This document shows, one piece after another, positions 5,052-13,506 of a DNA stretch of 39,992 nucleotides. Source of the stretch: a virus. A model generated the notes under the pieces. That model saw nothing but the letters and a program-made list of their open reading frames with translations, searched no databases and was not told where the DNA came from. The stretch spans positions 1 through 39,992 of the IMG/VR virus record IMGVR_UViG_3300033997_000192. The stretch is one strand, 5' to 3'. Each line of letters opens with the position of its first letter. The first letter of the stretch is position 1. Position numbers and translations under genes: made by a program.

Positions 5052-5244
5052 AATAACAATACCTACCGCGCTGGAAGCAGAGATGCTTGTCGAGATGAGC
5101 GCACAAAACATGAGCCTGAAACGGGAATATATCATCCGCGCGATACGCCAACAGGTGAACCGCTACAAGGCGGCAAGAGAGCGTAGTGAGGCCGCAAGTG
5201 CAAGGCGCAAGGCGATAATCAAAGAAGGCGAGCAAGGCGTGTAG
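5044..5244 (+). CDS. Ribbon-helix-helix-like small protein
   Basis: 66 residues from the ATG at 5044, just before the stop of the previous gene. EITIPTALEAEMLVEMSAQ, then SLKREYIIRAIRQQVNRYK matches the strand-helix-helix pattern of MetJ/Arc/CopG regulators, followed by a basic helix. It may be an operon autoregulator; this is inference. The bidirectional terminator at 5276 follows. Confidence 0.7.
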   Translation: MAEITIPTALEAEMLVEMSAQNMSLKREYIIRAIRQQVNRYKAARERSEAASARRKAIIKEGEQGV

Positions 5245-5275
5245 CTTGTACAGTTTTGTATAGTGTAGAGATAGA

Positions 5276-5311
5276 AAAAGCCCGCTATGGTTTTCCATTT
5301 GCGGGCTTTTG
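5276..5311. terminator. Bidirectional terminator
   Basis: AAAAAGCCCGC and GCGGGCTTTTG pair around a 15-nt loop. It has a T-run for the plus-strand early operon and an A-run that serves the minus-strand fiber gene ending at 5327. Confidence 0.88.
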
Positions 5312-5326
5312 TTTTAGATAGGGATT

Positions 5327-7867
5327 CTATATTGTTTTGTAAACCCTCAGAGAATCGAGAGCGCCATCAATAAAGGCAACGTCGGTAGTGTTGAGAGCGC
5401 AGAGAGCGGGGGAACCAACTCCCGTCAGTGTAAGCCCTGATCCTATCTGCGACCACGTCAATGCCGTCGTGTTCCAACGGTAGACTCTGAAATTCTCGTT
5501 AGTGTCATCAATAAAAGCAATGGTGGTAGAATTAAGAGTGCAGATTGCCGGAGCGTCTACTCCTGATACGAAAAACTCTGTTCCCAGAAGAGACCAGGTT
5601 GATCCGTTCCATCGATAAGTTCTCAGATACTCTTGCGCGCTATCAATTAAAACGATATCGGTAGAATTGAGCGCGCAGAGGGCGGGACGTGTATGTCCTC
5701 CTGTAAGTGCAAGCCCTGTTCCAACTTGTGCAAAAACAGTTCCGTTCCATCGATATGTTTTCAACGTATCCAAGGCGTTGTCCATAAAAGCTATATCGAC
5801 CGTGTTTAAAGCGCATATCGAGAAATATGTTCCAACTCCCGTCAGTGTAAGCCCTGATCCTATCTGCGACCACGTCAATGCCGTCGTGTTCCAACGGTAG
5901 ACCCGCAAGTCTAAATGGTTTGCATCAATAAAGGCAACGTCGGTAGAGTTTAGTGCGCATAGAGCGGGCTGAGGTGAAGCGGAAATAGTTAAAGCTGTTC
6001 CCAGAAGAGACCAGGTTGATCCGTTCCATCGATAAGTTCTGAGAGAGTCTGCCCCAGAAAAAGCGATGTCTGTGCTATTAAGTCTGCACAAAGCAGGAGT
6101 TGTTGAAGATATCGTCAGCCCTGTTCCGACCTGGGCAGTCAAACCAAACAATGGACCGGTAATCCGCGGCCATCCATCAGGACCGAATCTGTCAGAAAGT
6201 GGCGTCTGTATTTCTGCAAGACGACCAGAGCCAAGAGTAACGCCGAGAAGGGAAAGCCCGTCGGTGCTTGGTGTTGCACCGCGCACAAGATCCGCATTAA
6301 GTCCAGAACCAGTTCCATCGTTCGAAGAATCCCAAACCGTCGCCCCGTCATGAGCCTTGAGTCCTCCATCAGCACCGTATACCGCCATTGCGTGAGGCGT
6401 TCCGCTGTTACTTTTCTGCTGGCTGTCAACTACGTCGTCACCGTTGTAGAACCGCTGTTTCTGTGCAAGCGTCCATATAGCGGTATCGTATTCGATAGGT
6501 GACATTTCACCGTTGAACGCTGATCCTATGGTGAGAACTGCCGTAGCGAGTGTGGGTACTTGCGGGCTGGCGATAGTCTCAACGTCAACGCCGTCAATAT
6601 TGAAAATGAGTGCGGAAGCGTTATAGGTTATGACAACAGAGTGCCATGATGCGGTATCAGAAAGAACCCGAGTTCCATAACCATAGGCAGTACCGTTGTA
6701 CAGGGCAACGCGCATTTCGTTTGCCGTATTAAATCTTATGGACATCCCACGCGCAGGAGCTGTGTCATTAGATACAATAATCTGATCTGTCCCGACAGTT
6801 CTTCTCTTTATCCAGAAAGCGATCGTCCCGCTTGTGCCAATTACCGGATTATCAGCTACCAGTGATTGCGCGCCGTTGAAAGAGAGTGCCTGACCGCGAT
6901 TACCTTTAACCGGCAGTACGCCGTTGTTGGTGAAGCGATTACAACAGGCTTTGTCGTAGACGGGAGTGTCGTAGAGCCCGGAGCCGACGTAAATAGCGTC
7001 GATTTCAAGTGTTCCGACTGCATCGTTTTTGTATACAAGAAGTGTAGAAGAGGACGCTGTAGCGGGCACAAATCCGGAAACTATCTGCCATACGCCTGCC
7101 TTCAGTGCTGTCGAACTGAACGTCTGCCAACCAGACTGATCATAAGAAAGAACGACAGTTGTATTGTTGCTGCTGCGTACACGCGCTACGACTTCTTTGC
7201 CTACGGGCGTAACACTTCTTGCCATACCACAATACGTCTTACTTCCAGTGGCAGTAGCTTTAAGTACGCCTTCTCCAACAGAAAGTGTTGCTGAATCTAC
7301 ACCTGCTACAGACCAAGAATCCGTCGTAGCCCATGCGTCCTGAAAATACACTCTCCCTGCCACGTTATCCGGGAACGTCGGAACACCGTCGCCGTTTATC
7401 TGCATGGCGCGGGTGAGGTGGGAAAGAGGATAAGGGCTGAAATCGGTACTTGCCCAGAGATATCTCCAGTTTGTACCACCATCAGAAACGGGATTGTTAT
7501 TTATATTCGGCGATCCATCGGTGCCAGTTTTCGAGATATACACCTTTCCATCGGAGCCGATGACCGCCGAGGCGTTTGCGTAATAGTTTTCCGTAGCATC
7601 CCACTCGGGAATACCGGCTTGCTGACCATAGGCGATTTGCCTGGACAACAGATAATACAGTGCGTTGATATCCTGGATGCGAGGCGGCTCGGTTGCGCTT
7701 GCTGTTGCTCCGTAGAGTCCTCGCTTGAAAGTGTCGAGCGACTGGATAAGCGCAGGGTCTTTTGTGGTCGCGGCGGCGCCCTCTGAATCAGAACCAAATA
7801 CGCCGAATTCTGTTGTTGCTCCGGTTGATCCGAATATTTCCTGTTTTGCTCTGGTAAGTTTTGCCAT
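5327..7867 (-). CDS. Tail fiber / receptor-binding protein with LamG and propeller-like repeats
   Basis: 846 residues, last gene of the structural operon, ATG behind AAAAGGAGC. The N-terminus (about 1-160: FKRGLYGATAS, IAYGQQAGIPEWDATENYYANA) is a baseplate-attachment region seen in many tail fibers. Residues about 300-480 (GNRGQALSFNGAQSLVADN ... IAFWIKRR ... WHSVVITYN ... NIDGVDVE) form a LamG/concanavalin-like domain. Residues about 570-846 hold six repeats of about 46 residues: PALCALNSTDIAFID, then LRTYRWNGSTWSLLGTGLT. The strand layout and the last incomplete repeat suggest a six-bladed beta-propeller closed by the start of repeat 1. Both lectin-like domains point to glycan or surface-protein binding on the host. 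Confidence 0.85.
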   Translation of the reverse strand: MAKLTRAKQEIFGSTGATTEFGVFGSDSEGAAATTKDPALIQSLDTFKRGLYGATASATEPPRIQDINALYYLLSRQIAYGQQAGIPEWDATENYYANASAVIGSDGKVYISKTGTDGSPNINNNPVSDGGTNWRYLWASTDFSPYPLSHLTRAMQINGDGVPTFPDNVAGRVYFQDAWATTDSWSVAGVDSATLSVGEGVLKATATGSKTYCGMARSVTPVGKEVVARVRSSNNTTVVLSYDQSGWQTFSSTALKAGVWQIVSGFVPATASSSTLLVYKNDAVGTLEIDAIYVGSGLYDTPVYDKACCNRFTNNGVLPVKGNRGQALSFNGAQSLVADNPVIGTSGTIAFWIKRRTVGTDQIIVSNDTAPARGMSIRFNTANEMRVALYNGTAYGYGTRVLSDTASWHSVVITYNASALIFNIDGVDVETIASPQVPTLATAVLTIGSAFNGEMSPIEYDTAIWTLAQKQRFYNGDDVVDSQQKSNSGTPHAMAVYGADGGLKAHDGATVWDSSNDGTGSGLNADLVRGATPSTDGLSLLGVTLGSGRLAEIQTPLSDRFGPDGWPRITGPLFGLTAQVGTGLTISSTTPALCRLNSTDIAFSGADSLRTYRWNGSTWSLLGTALTISASPQPALCALNSTDVAFIDANHLDLRVYRWNTTALTWSQIGSGLTLTGVGTYFSICALNTVDIAFMDNALDTLKTYRWNGTVFAQVGTGLALTGGHTRPALCALNSTDIVLIDSAQEYLRTYRWNGSTWSLLGTEFFVSGVDAPAICTLNSTTIAFIDDTNENFRVYRWNTTALTWSQIGSGLTLTGVGSPALCALNTTDVAFIDGALDSLRVYKTI
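5415..5485. repeat. Intragenic direct repeat in fiber gene, copy 1
   Basis: 71 bases identical to 5832-5902, offset 417 bp (139 codons, three blades). A second 44-bp pair, 5580-5623 and 5997-6040, has the same 417-bp offset, so three blades were duplicated to make six. Confidence 0.85.
5832..5902. repeat. Intragenic direct repeat in fiber gene, copy 2
   Basis: Identical to 5415-5485. Perfect nucleotide identity, with more divergent sequence between, points to a recent duplication or ongoing gene conversion within the receptor-binding region. Confidence 0.85.
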
Positions 7868-7880
7868 GATAGAGCTCCTT

Positions 7881-8495
7881 TTATATTGCGGTAATGTAAA
7901 CCGTTACGCCCGCAGGCTTCGGTAGTGTATTCGTTTCGCGCGCGATTGTGAATATGCGGACATCTGCAAGCGGTACATAGTAATTGATTTCCATTATCGC
8001 CTCTTCCTCGACATAAACCGTACCGCCGAATAATTCAAGCAAGAAGTCGTCAATATCTTTCAGGCTTCCCGAAGAATTGTTTTTGATTATGCTCAGTTTT
8101 ATAAACTTTCTGAGCTCGTCGTCGGTCAACGCGTAATCGGTCTGCTTCGATTCTTCATACGTTCTGAATTGCACATCCGGAGGAGCGTCGCCATATTTCA
8201 TATATCCGTTGAACAAAAACGGGGAGGTGTCGCCATACAAAACATATCCGAAGTATTCACGATAGAAATATGTACCTGGAATATACCGCGATGTGCCGGT
8301 GTACAGAGAAACGATATCAAGCTGCGCGCCGATTGCGGTTTCGATATTGTACCCATTCCTCACGGAATCGATTATATCGAACACCATGAGGGCGGAAGCA
8401 AACGACTCGACGGTGGCATTCGCTTTGTCCTTGGTGGCGTATTGCATGATGAGTAAGTTTTTATAATACTCGATCAGGTTTGTGTTTTCTGCCAT
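7881..8495 (-). CDS. DUF2612-like baseplate protein (tail protein I role)
   Basis: 204 residues. YYKNLLIMQYATKDKANATVESFA, then IETAIGAQLDIVSLYTGTSR and LTDDELRKFIKLSIIKNNSSGSLKDIDDFLLELFGG are typical of DUF2612, the counterpart of P2 gpI/T4 gp53 in simple contractile tails. It connects the gpJ wedge to the fiber. Located between the baseplate J gene and the fiber gene, 1 nt after gpJ stops. Confidence 0.85.
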   Translation of the reverse strand: MAENTNLIEYYKNLLIMQYATKDKANATVESFASALMVFDIIDSVRNGYNIETAIGAQLDIVSLYTGTSRYIPGTYFYREYFGYVLYGDTSPFLFNGYMKYGDAPPDVQFRTYEESKQTDYALTDDELRKFIKLSIIKNNSSGSLKDIDDFLLELFGGTVYVEEEAIMEINYYVPLADVRIFTIARETNTLPKPAGVTVYITAI

Positions 8496-8496
8496 G

Positions 8497-9681
8497 TTAC
8501 ACCGTCAGAGTGATTCGTGCAGCATCAAGCACGAACTTGTTTTGGATAGATGCCGCCGCGATGTACTCAAGCCACGTCGATCCGTTCGTTGAAACACCGG
8601 CAAGCGTTATGCGATAAAGCGGATTCAGGTTTTTCAGGAAACAAACAATTTCGTCCGATGTCGCGTCTTCTCCAATGAGGTATGAAATGTTTGCGACTAT
8701 TTGCGCTTTAAGATAATCGGCGTCTATCGACCCGCCGCTCGGCACTGAAATAGTTGCCCGTATATAAAGAGGCACGAGAACAGGGCGGTCAAAATTAACC
8801 ACCACCGTTCGCCCGTTGGTCCTTGTTACCGTGACGCTCTCGCTTCCGTATGTCCCGCACCCGGCGCTTTTCTTTTCGTATATCGCGTTTCCTATGTCAG
8901 CGTCTGTTCCGTTTTCTACGACACACCAAACAGAATGAGGAGGTATCCCGTCCGCATCTGTAACCGACGTTGTGTTTTCTTCCACGTTGCAAGCCGTCAC
9001 GTCGTCAAGCGAGAGTATTTTAGATTCGAGGGAATCGGTATACCCTTGTGAGCTTCCCGCGATTGATCTCTGCCTCCGAATTCTTAAAGCAGCATCAGAC
9101 TCTTCGTCGACTCCTTGGGTTGTTACGCCTGCGGAATTGTTTATCTCGGTGACTCCGGCTATTGCGGTAACGGCCGTCGTGATTGTGTTTATCGTCGTCT
9201 GAACCGCGCCAATTTCTGACGCTCGGAACGAAAGCGAATGCGTTCCCGCCGCGATAGTAACGGTGCCGAGGAGAGCGAACTGATTACCTGCATCGTCCTT
9301 AACGGTGTATACACCAGACGGAATATCGAGGGTGTCTGAAAGAGAATCAAGCCCGGAAAGCGTTACGGTTCGGTCAACGGTTATGTTTATCGGCTGTATG
9401 GTGAAAGTTGCACCGCGGCGAATTATGCCATTAATAGCGACACGCTGATCAAGAACTACTCCTTGAGCCTGGTCGGGATCAAATGACGCATTGACGTCCT
9501 GCAATACCTCGCGCAGATCGATAGCTTCCTGCGCAATGATATTTATCAGCTGACCGTCGGGTGTGTCCGCGCCAATGTTGATATCATCTCCGTAAATTGC
9601 TTTGAGTCCGTCCTCGAGTTCTGTGACAAGCTCGGGAAGTGTTTTTAATGTTATTCCGTCTCCGTCTAAAATATCGCTCAT
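8497..9681 (-). CDS. Baseplate J-like wedge protein
   Basis: 394 residues. Starts LKTLPELVTELEDGLKAIYG with GADTPDGQLINIIAQEAIDLREVLQD, continues GVTQGVDEESDAALRIRRQRSI and ends with a beta-rich domain, all features of the gpJ/T4 gp6 family that forms the baseplate wedge ring triggering sheath contraction. Size fits the family. Confidence 0.92.
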   Translation of the reverse strand: MSDILDGDGITLKTLPELVTELEDGLKAIYGDDINIGADTPDGQLINIIAQEAIDLREVLQDVNASFDPDQAQGVVLDQRVAINGIIRRGATFTIQPINITVDRTVTLSGLDSLSDTLDIPSGVYTVKDDAGNQFALLGTVTIAAGTHSLSFRASEIGAVQTTINTITTAVTAIAGVTEINNSAGVTTQGVDEESDAALRIRRQRSIAGSSQGYTDSLESKILSLDDVTACNVEENTTSVTDADGIPPHSVWCVVENGTDADIGNAIYEKKSAGCGTYGSESVTVTRTNGRTVVVNFDRPVLVPLYIRATISVPSGGSIDADYLKAQIVANISYLIGEDATSDEIVCFLKNLNPLYRITLAGVSTNGSTWLEYIAAASIQNKFVLDAARITLTV

Positions 9682-9684
9682 GTT

Positions 9685-10479
9685 TTATTCCTCTACCAGA
9701 TGTCCTGATACCGTGGCTTCCATATAGGTAAGACCTGAAAGGTTATCCTGTACAATTATTTCGAGACGCGCGCCATCGGAATGGTTCACACGGAAGGCAA
9801 CTCCGTTATCATCATGAAGAGGGAATTCGAAAACCATCCCATAGCTTCCGGCAGGAGCCTTTGCGCTGTATGTCACTTTCCCGCGAAGATGGAATTCAGA
9901 GTTGCTCCGTGCGTTGAAATAATTATTGTATCTACTCGCTGAAAGTTTTGCCCTGACAAAGAGACCGTTTGTTAGAGCCGTAAGGCTCGCAAATTTAGCG
10001 TCATCCATGTCGACCGTTCCGCGAAATGCAATTCTTAATTTATACAGATCAAATTTTATTCCGGGCCCAGATTCAAGACCAAAAACTACCGGCGTTACCG
10101 AACCGTCTATTGCCATGTTCGGGGATGTTCTGAACGCCACCGTCCCGGCAGGATAAGTAATATTGAATCGCTGGTTCAGCGTGACTACGTTCCCTGCAAC
10201 GGTTAGAACTCGTCCAATGTATTGTCCTTTGATGACTATAATGTCACCGACAACAACACCATGCCCCGCCGCAAGTGTTACGCTGTTCGAGTCTATTGTC
10301 GCCTCTGATGCGAATGAAGTTTCCGATATCTCGCGTACCAAATACGGCATGACAACAGAAGACGTTTGATCGTTTATGAAAACGTCAAGCGCCTCTCCCG
10401 GGGGAGCACCAACGCCGAGAACGGACTTGCCGCTCGGGGTTTTCATCTCGGCTGAATCAAGATTCAAAAGGTCGTTCAT
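9685..10479 (-). CDS. Baseplate-associated structural protein
   Basis: 264 residues, beta-rich, no family I can name with certainty. It carries an SH3-like stretch VTLAAGHGVVVGDIIVIKGQYIGRVLTVAGNVVTLNQ and a C-terminal sandwich (YGMVFEFPLHDDNGVAFRVNHSDGARLEI). Placed between gp25-like and gpJ-like genes with 3-nt gaps on both sides, so it is almost surely part of the baseplate. Confidence 0.8.
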   Translation of the reverse strand: MNDLLNLDSAEMKTPSGKSVLGVGAPPGEALDVFINDQTSSVVMPYLVREISETSFASEATIDSNSVTLAAGHGVVVGDIIVIKGQYIGRVLTVAGNVVTLNQRFNITYPAGTVAFRTSPNMAIDGSVTPVVFGLESGPGIKFDLYKLRIAFRGTVDMDDAKFASLTALTNGLFVRAKLSASRYNNYFNARSNSEFHLRGKVTYSAKAPAGSYGMVFEFPLHDDNGVAFRVNHSDGARLEIIVQDNLSGLTYMEATVSGHLVEE

Positions 10480-10482
10480 GTT

Positions 10483-10830
10483 TTAGACCTCCGTATTTAT
10501 GGTCGCGTTTCCGAAAATCGTTTCTATGGTCGCGATTATCGATAAAGCTCGGCTACCTGCGTCCAGTGTACTCGTATATTCTGAAATCCGCAATACGCCG
10601 TATGTCTGCAATACAACACGCTTGATATCGAGATCGAGAAGCCCTTTCCTGCCAATATCGAGGTAATTGTTATAATCAACGCCTTCGGTCATGGCGAAAA
10701 AACAATTGTTTTTCCACTGTCGCAAACGTGTTTTGACATTCTGCATGAGCGCGTTTTTTTCGGTGACGTAGGATTGAACGCCGCGCCCGAATTGCCAATC
10801 ATCATTTATATCAAGAGCTCGTGTTTTCAA
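10483..10830 (-). CDS. gp25-like baseplate wedge protein (DUF2634 type)
   Basis: 115 residues. ALDINDDWQFGRGVQSYVTEKNALMQNVKTRLRQWKNNCFFAMTEGVDY followed by IKRVVLQTYGVLRI is the gp25/GpW-lysozyme-like fold without catalytic residues. In contractile systems this protein nucleates sheath assembly at the baseplate. The gene lies 1 nt after the spike gene. Confidence 0.88.
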   Translation of the reverse strand: MKTRALDINDDWQFGRGVQSYVTEKNALMQNVKTRLRQWKNNCFFAMTEGVDYNNYLDIGRKGLLDLDIKRVVLQTYGVLRISEYTSTLDAGSRALSIIATIETIFGNATINTEV

Positions 10831-10831
10831 A

Positions 10832-11473
10832 TCATCCTCCGGTTTTTATCGTAGTTGTTTCAGCTGCCGATATGTCAAGGCTCATTGGAGATACCGGCGG
10901 AGTCGTTGGGCTTCCTGATGACGCGCTCGTGTGAACATGAGCATTTAGGGCGGTCATGAATGTTTGAAGAGCGGTATCTAACTCTGCATGGGTCACAAAC
11001 GTTTTTGTGTTACCGTTGAACTCGATTCCGTTTTCGTTGATTACGCGTGTTTTCGTCCCGTCGTGATCGAGAGCCTGTGGCTTCGGATTGAGCCCGACAA
11101 GAGCAATCCCGTCCGACATGGAATGCTTGCGCGGAGTCCGCGGGTCTGTCATGTTTGCCGTATTCCACCAGGTATCAATATTTCGATCATTGAACAGAAC
11201 AAGGCAGAAATCCCCTGCGGCTATTGGCATATCGATATACGCCCCGCCACCCTGTAGAACGAAATACGGGCAATCGACAAGCATCGGCCAGGCGGTACTT
11301 GTTCCGTCTTGCGCGAGCCGTTTAATCTGGAGAGTCACCTCGACGGTCTGCTCTGATGAATTGATGCTTTCAACCTTGCCGATATTCACACAATTCAATG
11401 ATGCAAATATCTCAGCAGTTTTGTCGTCTAGTATTTCCTTGAGGTTCGGCGGCATCTTTTCATTAACATTCAT
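10832..11473 (-). CDS. Gp138-like baseplate central spike
   Basis: 213 residues from the ATG at 11473, behind GGAGGT. It shows the Gp138 N-terminal domain pattern: VESINSSEQTVEVTLQIKRLA, WPMLVDCPYFVLQGGGAYIDMPIAAGDFCLVLFNDRNIDTWW, then GIALVGLNPK. The C-terminus (HAELDTALQTFMTALNAHVH) has short-spike tip features with His residues that could bind a metal. It punctures the outer membrane on contraction, consistent with a didermic host. Confidence 0.87.
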   Translation of the reverse strand: MNVNEKMPPNLKEILDDKTAEIFASLNCVNIGKVESINSSEQTVEVTLQIKRLAQDGTSTAWPMLVDCPYFVLQGGGAYIDMPIAAGDFCLVLFNDRNIDTWWNTANMTDPRTPRKHSMSDGIALVGLNPKPQALDHDGTKTRVINENGIEFNGNTKTFVTHAELDTALQTFMTALNAHVHTSASSGSPTTPPVSPMSLDISAAETTTIKTGG

Positions 11474-11474
11474 T

Positions 11475-12326
11475 TCACGATACCTCCGTAAATGTCCTGG
11501 CTCCGGCATTAAGGCTCACTGTTGTGATCGCGTCACCAGAAAGAGACTCGCCGAAAGTGACGGCGTGCTTGAGACCGAAAACCTGATACTGTCCATCATA
11601 GCGCGGATCAGAACTCCTGATCTCGCAATAGTGTCCTATTCGTATTTCCGGAGAAAACACGGTATCGGTTTCGAGATAGGTATCTCGACGCTTCGGAGTA
11701 GTGAAGGAATTCTCGCCTTGCAGAATGAACGCATCACCGGAAAGAACCTCGTCATCCCCAAGGACGTAAAGAGTTTCCCCGTCTATGAAAGCATGATTCC
11801 CAGTAAGATTCTGAACTATGTCATAGCTGTTTCCGGTTATTACCTGACCGCGCGGCGCGGCGTCACCTTTCGCGGGGGCCCCGAGAACTCCCATGAGCAT
11901 TTCTGGCATCGTATGTACCACGCGTTCTATCTGGCCTGCAAGATCAACGCCCTTTGCTATTGTTTCATTCGCAAAACCTGCTTTGATCTGATAGCTCCCG
12001 TCGTATGCCTTGATGGTCGTCACCCAGTCGGCGTTCTGCTTGAGGCTGTACGCTTCCTCTATGTTCCCACGAAATATCTCATATAGTTCTGTTTCGCCAT
12101 ACCCGGCGACGATGGACATTTGCCATCTCTCGGTGAAAGTATACAGGTCCTTGTATATGTGATTTCGCGTGTTCGGCGCGAGGTTGTAAATCGTCAGGCT
12201 CGCGTTATTGACCGCGGCGCGCATGTCTCGCTGAACCTCCATAACGAACGTCACGGGCGGCTTGATGGTTATGAGATATCCGTCGGGTGTTTTAATTCTG
12301 ACTTCGTAATATCGTCCAAACTTCAC
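11475..12326 (-). CDS. Baseplate hub protein (gp27/gpD-like)
   Basis: 283 residues. KFGRYYEVRIKTPDGYLITIKPPVTFVMEVQRD, LTIYNLAPNTRNHIYKD and LSGDAITTVSLNAG at the end match the hub/late-control protein of simple myoviruses. It sits between plug and spike genes as in the cyanophage Pam3 baseplate order. Overlaps the plug gene by 4 nt. Confidence 0.85.
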   Translation of the reverse strand: MKFGRYYEVRIKTPDGYLITIKPPVTFVMEVQRDMRAAVNNASLTIYNLAPNTRNHIYKDLYTFTERWQMSIVAGYGETELYEIFRGNIEEAYSLKQNADWVTTIKAYDGSYQIKAGFANETIAKGVDLAGQIERVVHTMPEMLMGVLGAPAKGDAAPRGQVITGNSYDIVQNLTGNHAFIDGETLYVLGDDEVLSGDAFILQGENSFTTPKRRDTYLETDTVFSPEIRIGHYCEIRSSDPRYDGQYQVFGLKHAVTFGESLSGDAITTVSLNAGARTFTEVS

Positions 12327-12688
12327 GGCACCGTCGCCCCGCCCGCGATGAGAGAAACTACCTCGGACACTTCCGCCGCAGTCAGAAGAAAGAGCGATAC
12401 GCGGCCTGACGAAAGGTCATTGATCAGAAAAGGCTCATAATTATCTGTTACGGTCACGGCAAGACCGAACGGTATGACATTTCGGAACTTCGACAGGATG
12501 TTGGGTCCGCGCGTTACTTTATACCCATTAAGCGTGAATGTTTTGAATGTGATATCGATATACCAACACTGTACCCGTGGCCGGTAATTCAGAATGATGG
12601 AAATATCGCCGCCACCGTTCGGGTCTGATATGGTGAACTTTTGTGAAGCGTTTTGCGTAAGCCCGGTTATTCGTATCATTCTATCCAC
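12323..12688 (-). CDS. Baseplate plug protein (Pam3 gp18-like)
   Basis: 121 residues. Sequence ISIILNYRPRVQCWYIDITFKTFTLNGYKVTRGPNILSKFRNVIPFGLAV is characteristic of the small plug proteins that close the tail tube above the hub. It overlaps the preceding tail gene by 13 nt. Confidence 0.85.
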   Translation of the reverse strand: MDRMIRITGLTQNASQKFTISDPNGGGDISIILNYRPRVQCWYIDITFKTFTLNGYKVTRGPNILSKFRNVIPFGLAVTVTDNYEPFLINDLSSGRVSLFLLTAAEVSEVVSLIAGGATVP

Positions 12689-13506
12689 CCCAGAGACTCG
12701 CCGGCAGAGTAAAGTATCGACTTCGTATTCTTATCGGTTCCAGAAACTTTCCCCTTGTCAACTGTTTCCTCGGATTGCAATATGTTCGATGCAGGGAAAA
12801 GATCCTCGTTTACTTTCGTTGTTTCGATATTTACAAGTCGCAGCTCCTTGAGCGTAACGGAAATATCGGTGTAGTCATCCGTCGCATCATCATGCTGCGC
12901 GGTTATGCTCACGATTGCCATTGTTGGGAAAAACTCCCAATAGGTTTGGAGAGATACAATCTGCTTTGACTTCCATAGAGCTTTGAGTTCGTGATAGGCG
13001 ACAGTCTGCAAATCGGGCTCTTTATTCCCACTCAATCCGTTTTTGAAGAAATCGACAACGTTAGACGCCTTTTTTTTGAGAGCGTTTACCTGATTTGCAA
13101 TATATGAAACCTGCGAGGTGACTGCCGCGGCGATTTGAGTCGCCCCCTGCGTAAGCGGACCGAGATATGAATTTACGGCGAGAAGTCTGCTTGTCGCCTG
13201 GTCTGCCGCATATTCAACAGTCCCCTTCTGAGGCACGCGATATACAAGGTTCCCGACGAAACCGGATAGTGTTATTTGTATCGGCTTGAGGACGATATGA
13301 TCTGTCAGGAAAGAACCGTCTTCGGTGTAATGGTCGGTTGCTTCGGCGGTCATTGTTATCGATTCGCCCCGGGGAACGTCAAACACCCACCCGGAAATAC
13401 CGGGAGAATTGGCAACAGACAACACCGCGGCGTTTTTCGCTTTGTCATAAGCGGTTATATCGAAATACGATGTATAGTCTTCCGTCGTAACTTCTTCTAA
13501 GGCCAT
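12676..13506 (-). CDS. Dit-like / tail initiator protein
   Basis: 276 residues. The N-terminal half (AVLSVANSPGISGWVFDVPRGESITMTAEATDHYTEDGSFLTDHIVLKPIQITLSGFVGN) matches the Dit-like domain linking tube and hub in simple myoviruses. The remainder has a helix (QVNALKKKASNVVDFFKNG) and a beta C-terminal domain containing YTDISVTLKELRLV. Directly downstream of the tape measure gene. Confidence 0.82.
   Translation of the reverse strand: MALEEVTTEDYTSYFDITAYDKAKNAAVLSVANSPGISGWVFDVPRGESITMTAEATDHYTEDGSFLTDHIVLKPIQITLSGFVGNLVYRVPQKGTVEYAADQATSRLLAVNSYLGPLTQGATQIAAAVTSQVSYIANQVNALKKKASNVVDFFKNGLSGNKEPDLQTVAYHELKALWKSKQIVSLQTYWEFFPTMAIVSITAQHDDATDDYTDISVTLKELRLVNIETTKVNEDLFPASNILQSEETVDKGKVSGTDKNTKSILYSAGESLGWIE

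Noticed and set aside
11088-12086. A 332-codon plus-strand frame opposite hub and spike genes.
   Set aside because: Antisense shadow; composition is erratic and the minus-strand genes have clear baseplate motifs.
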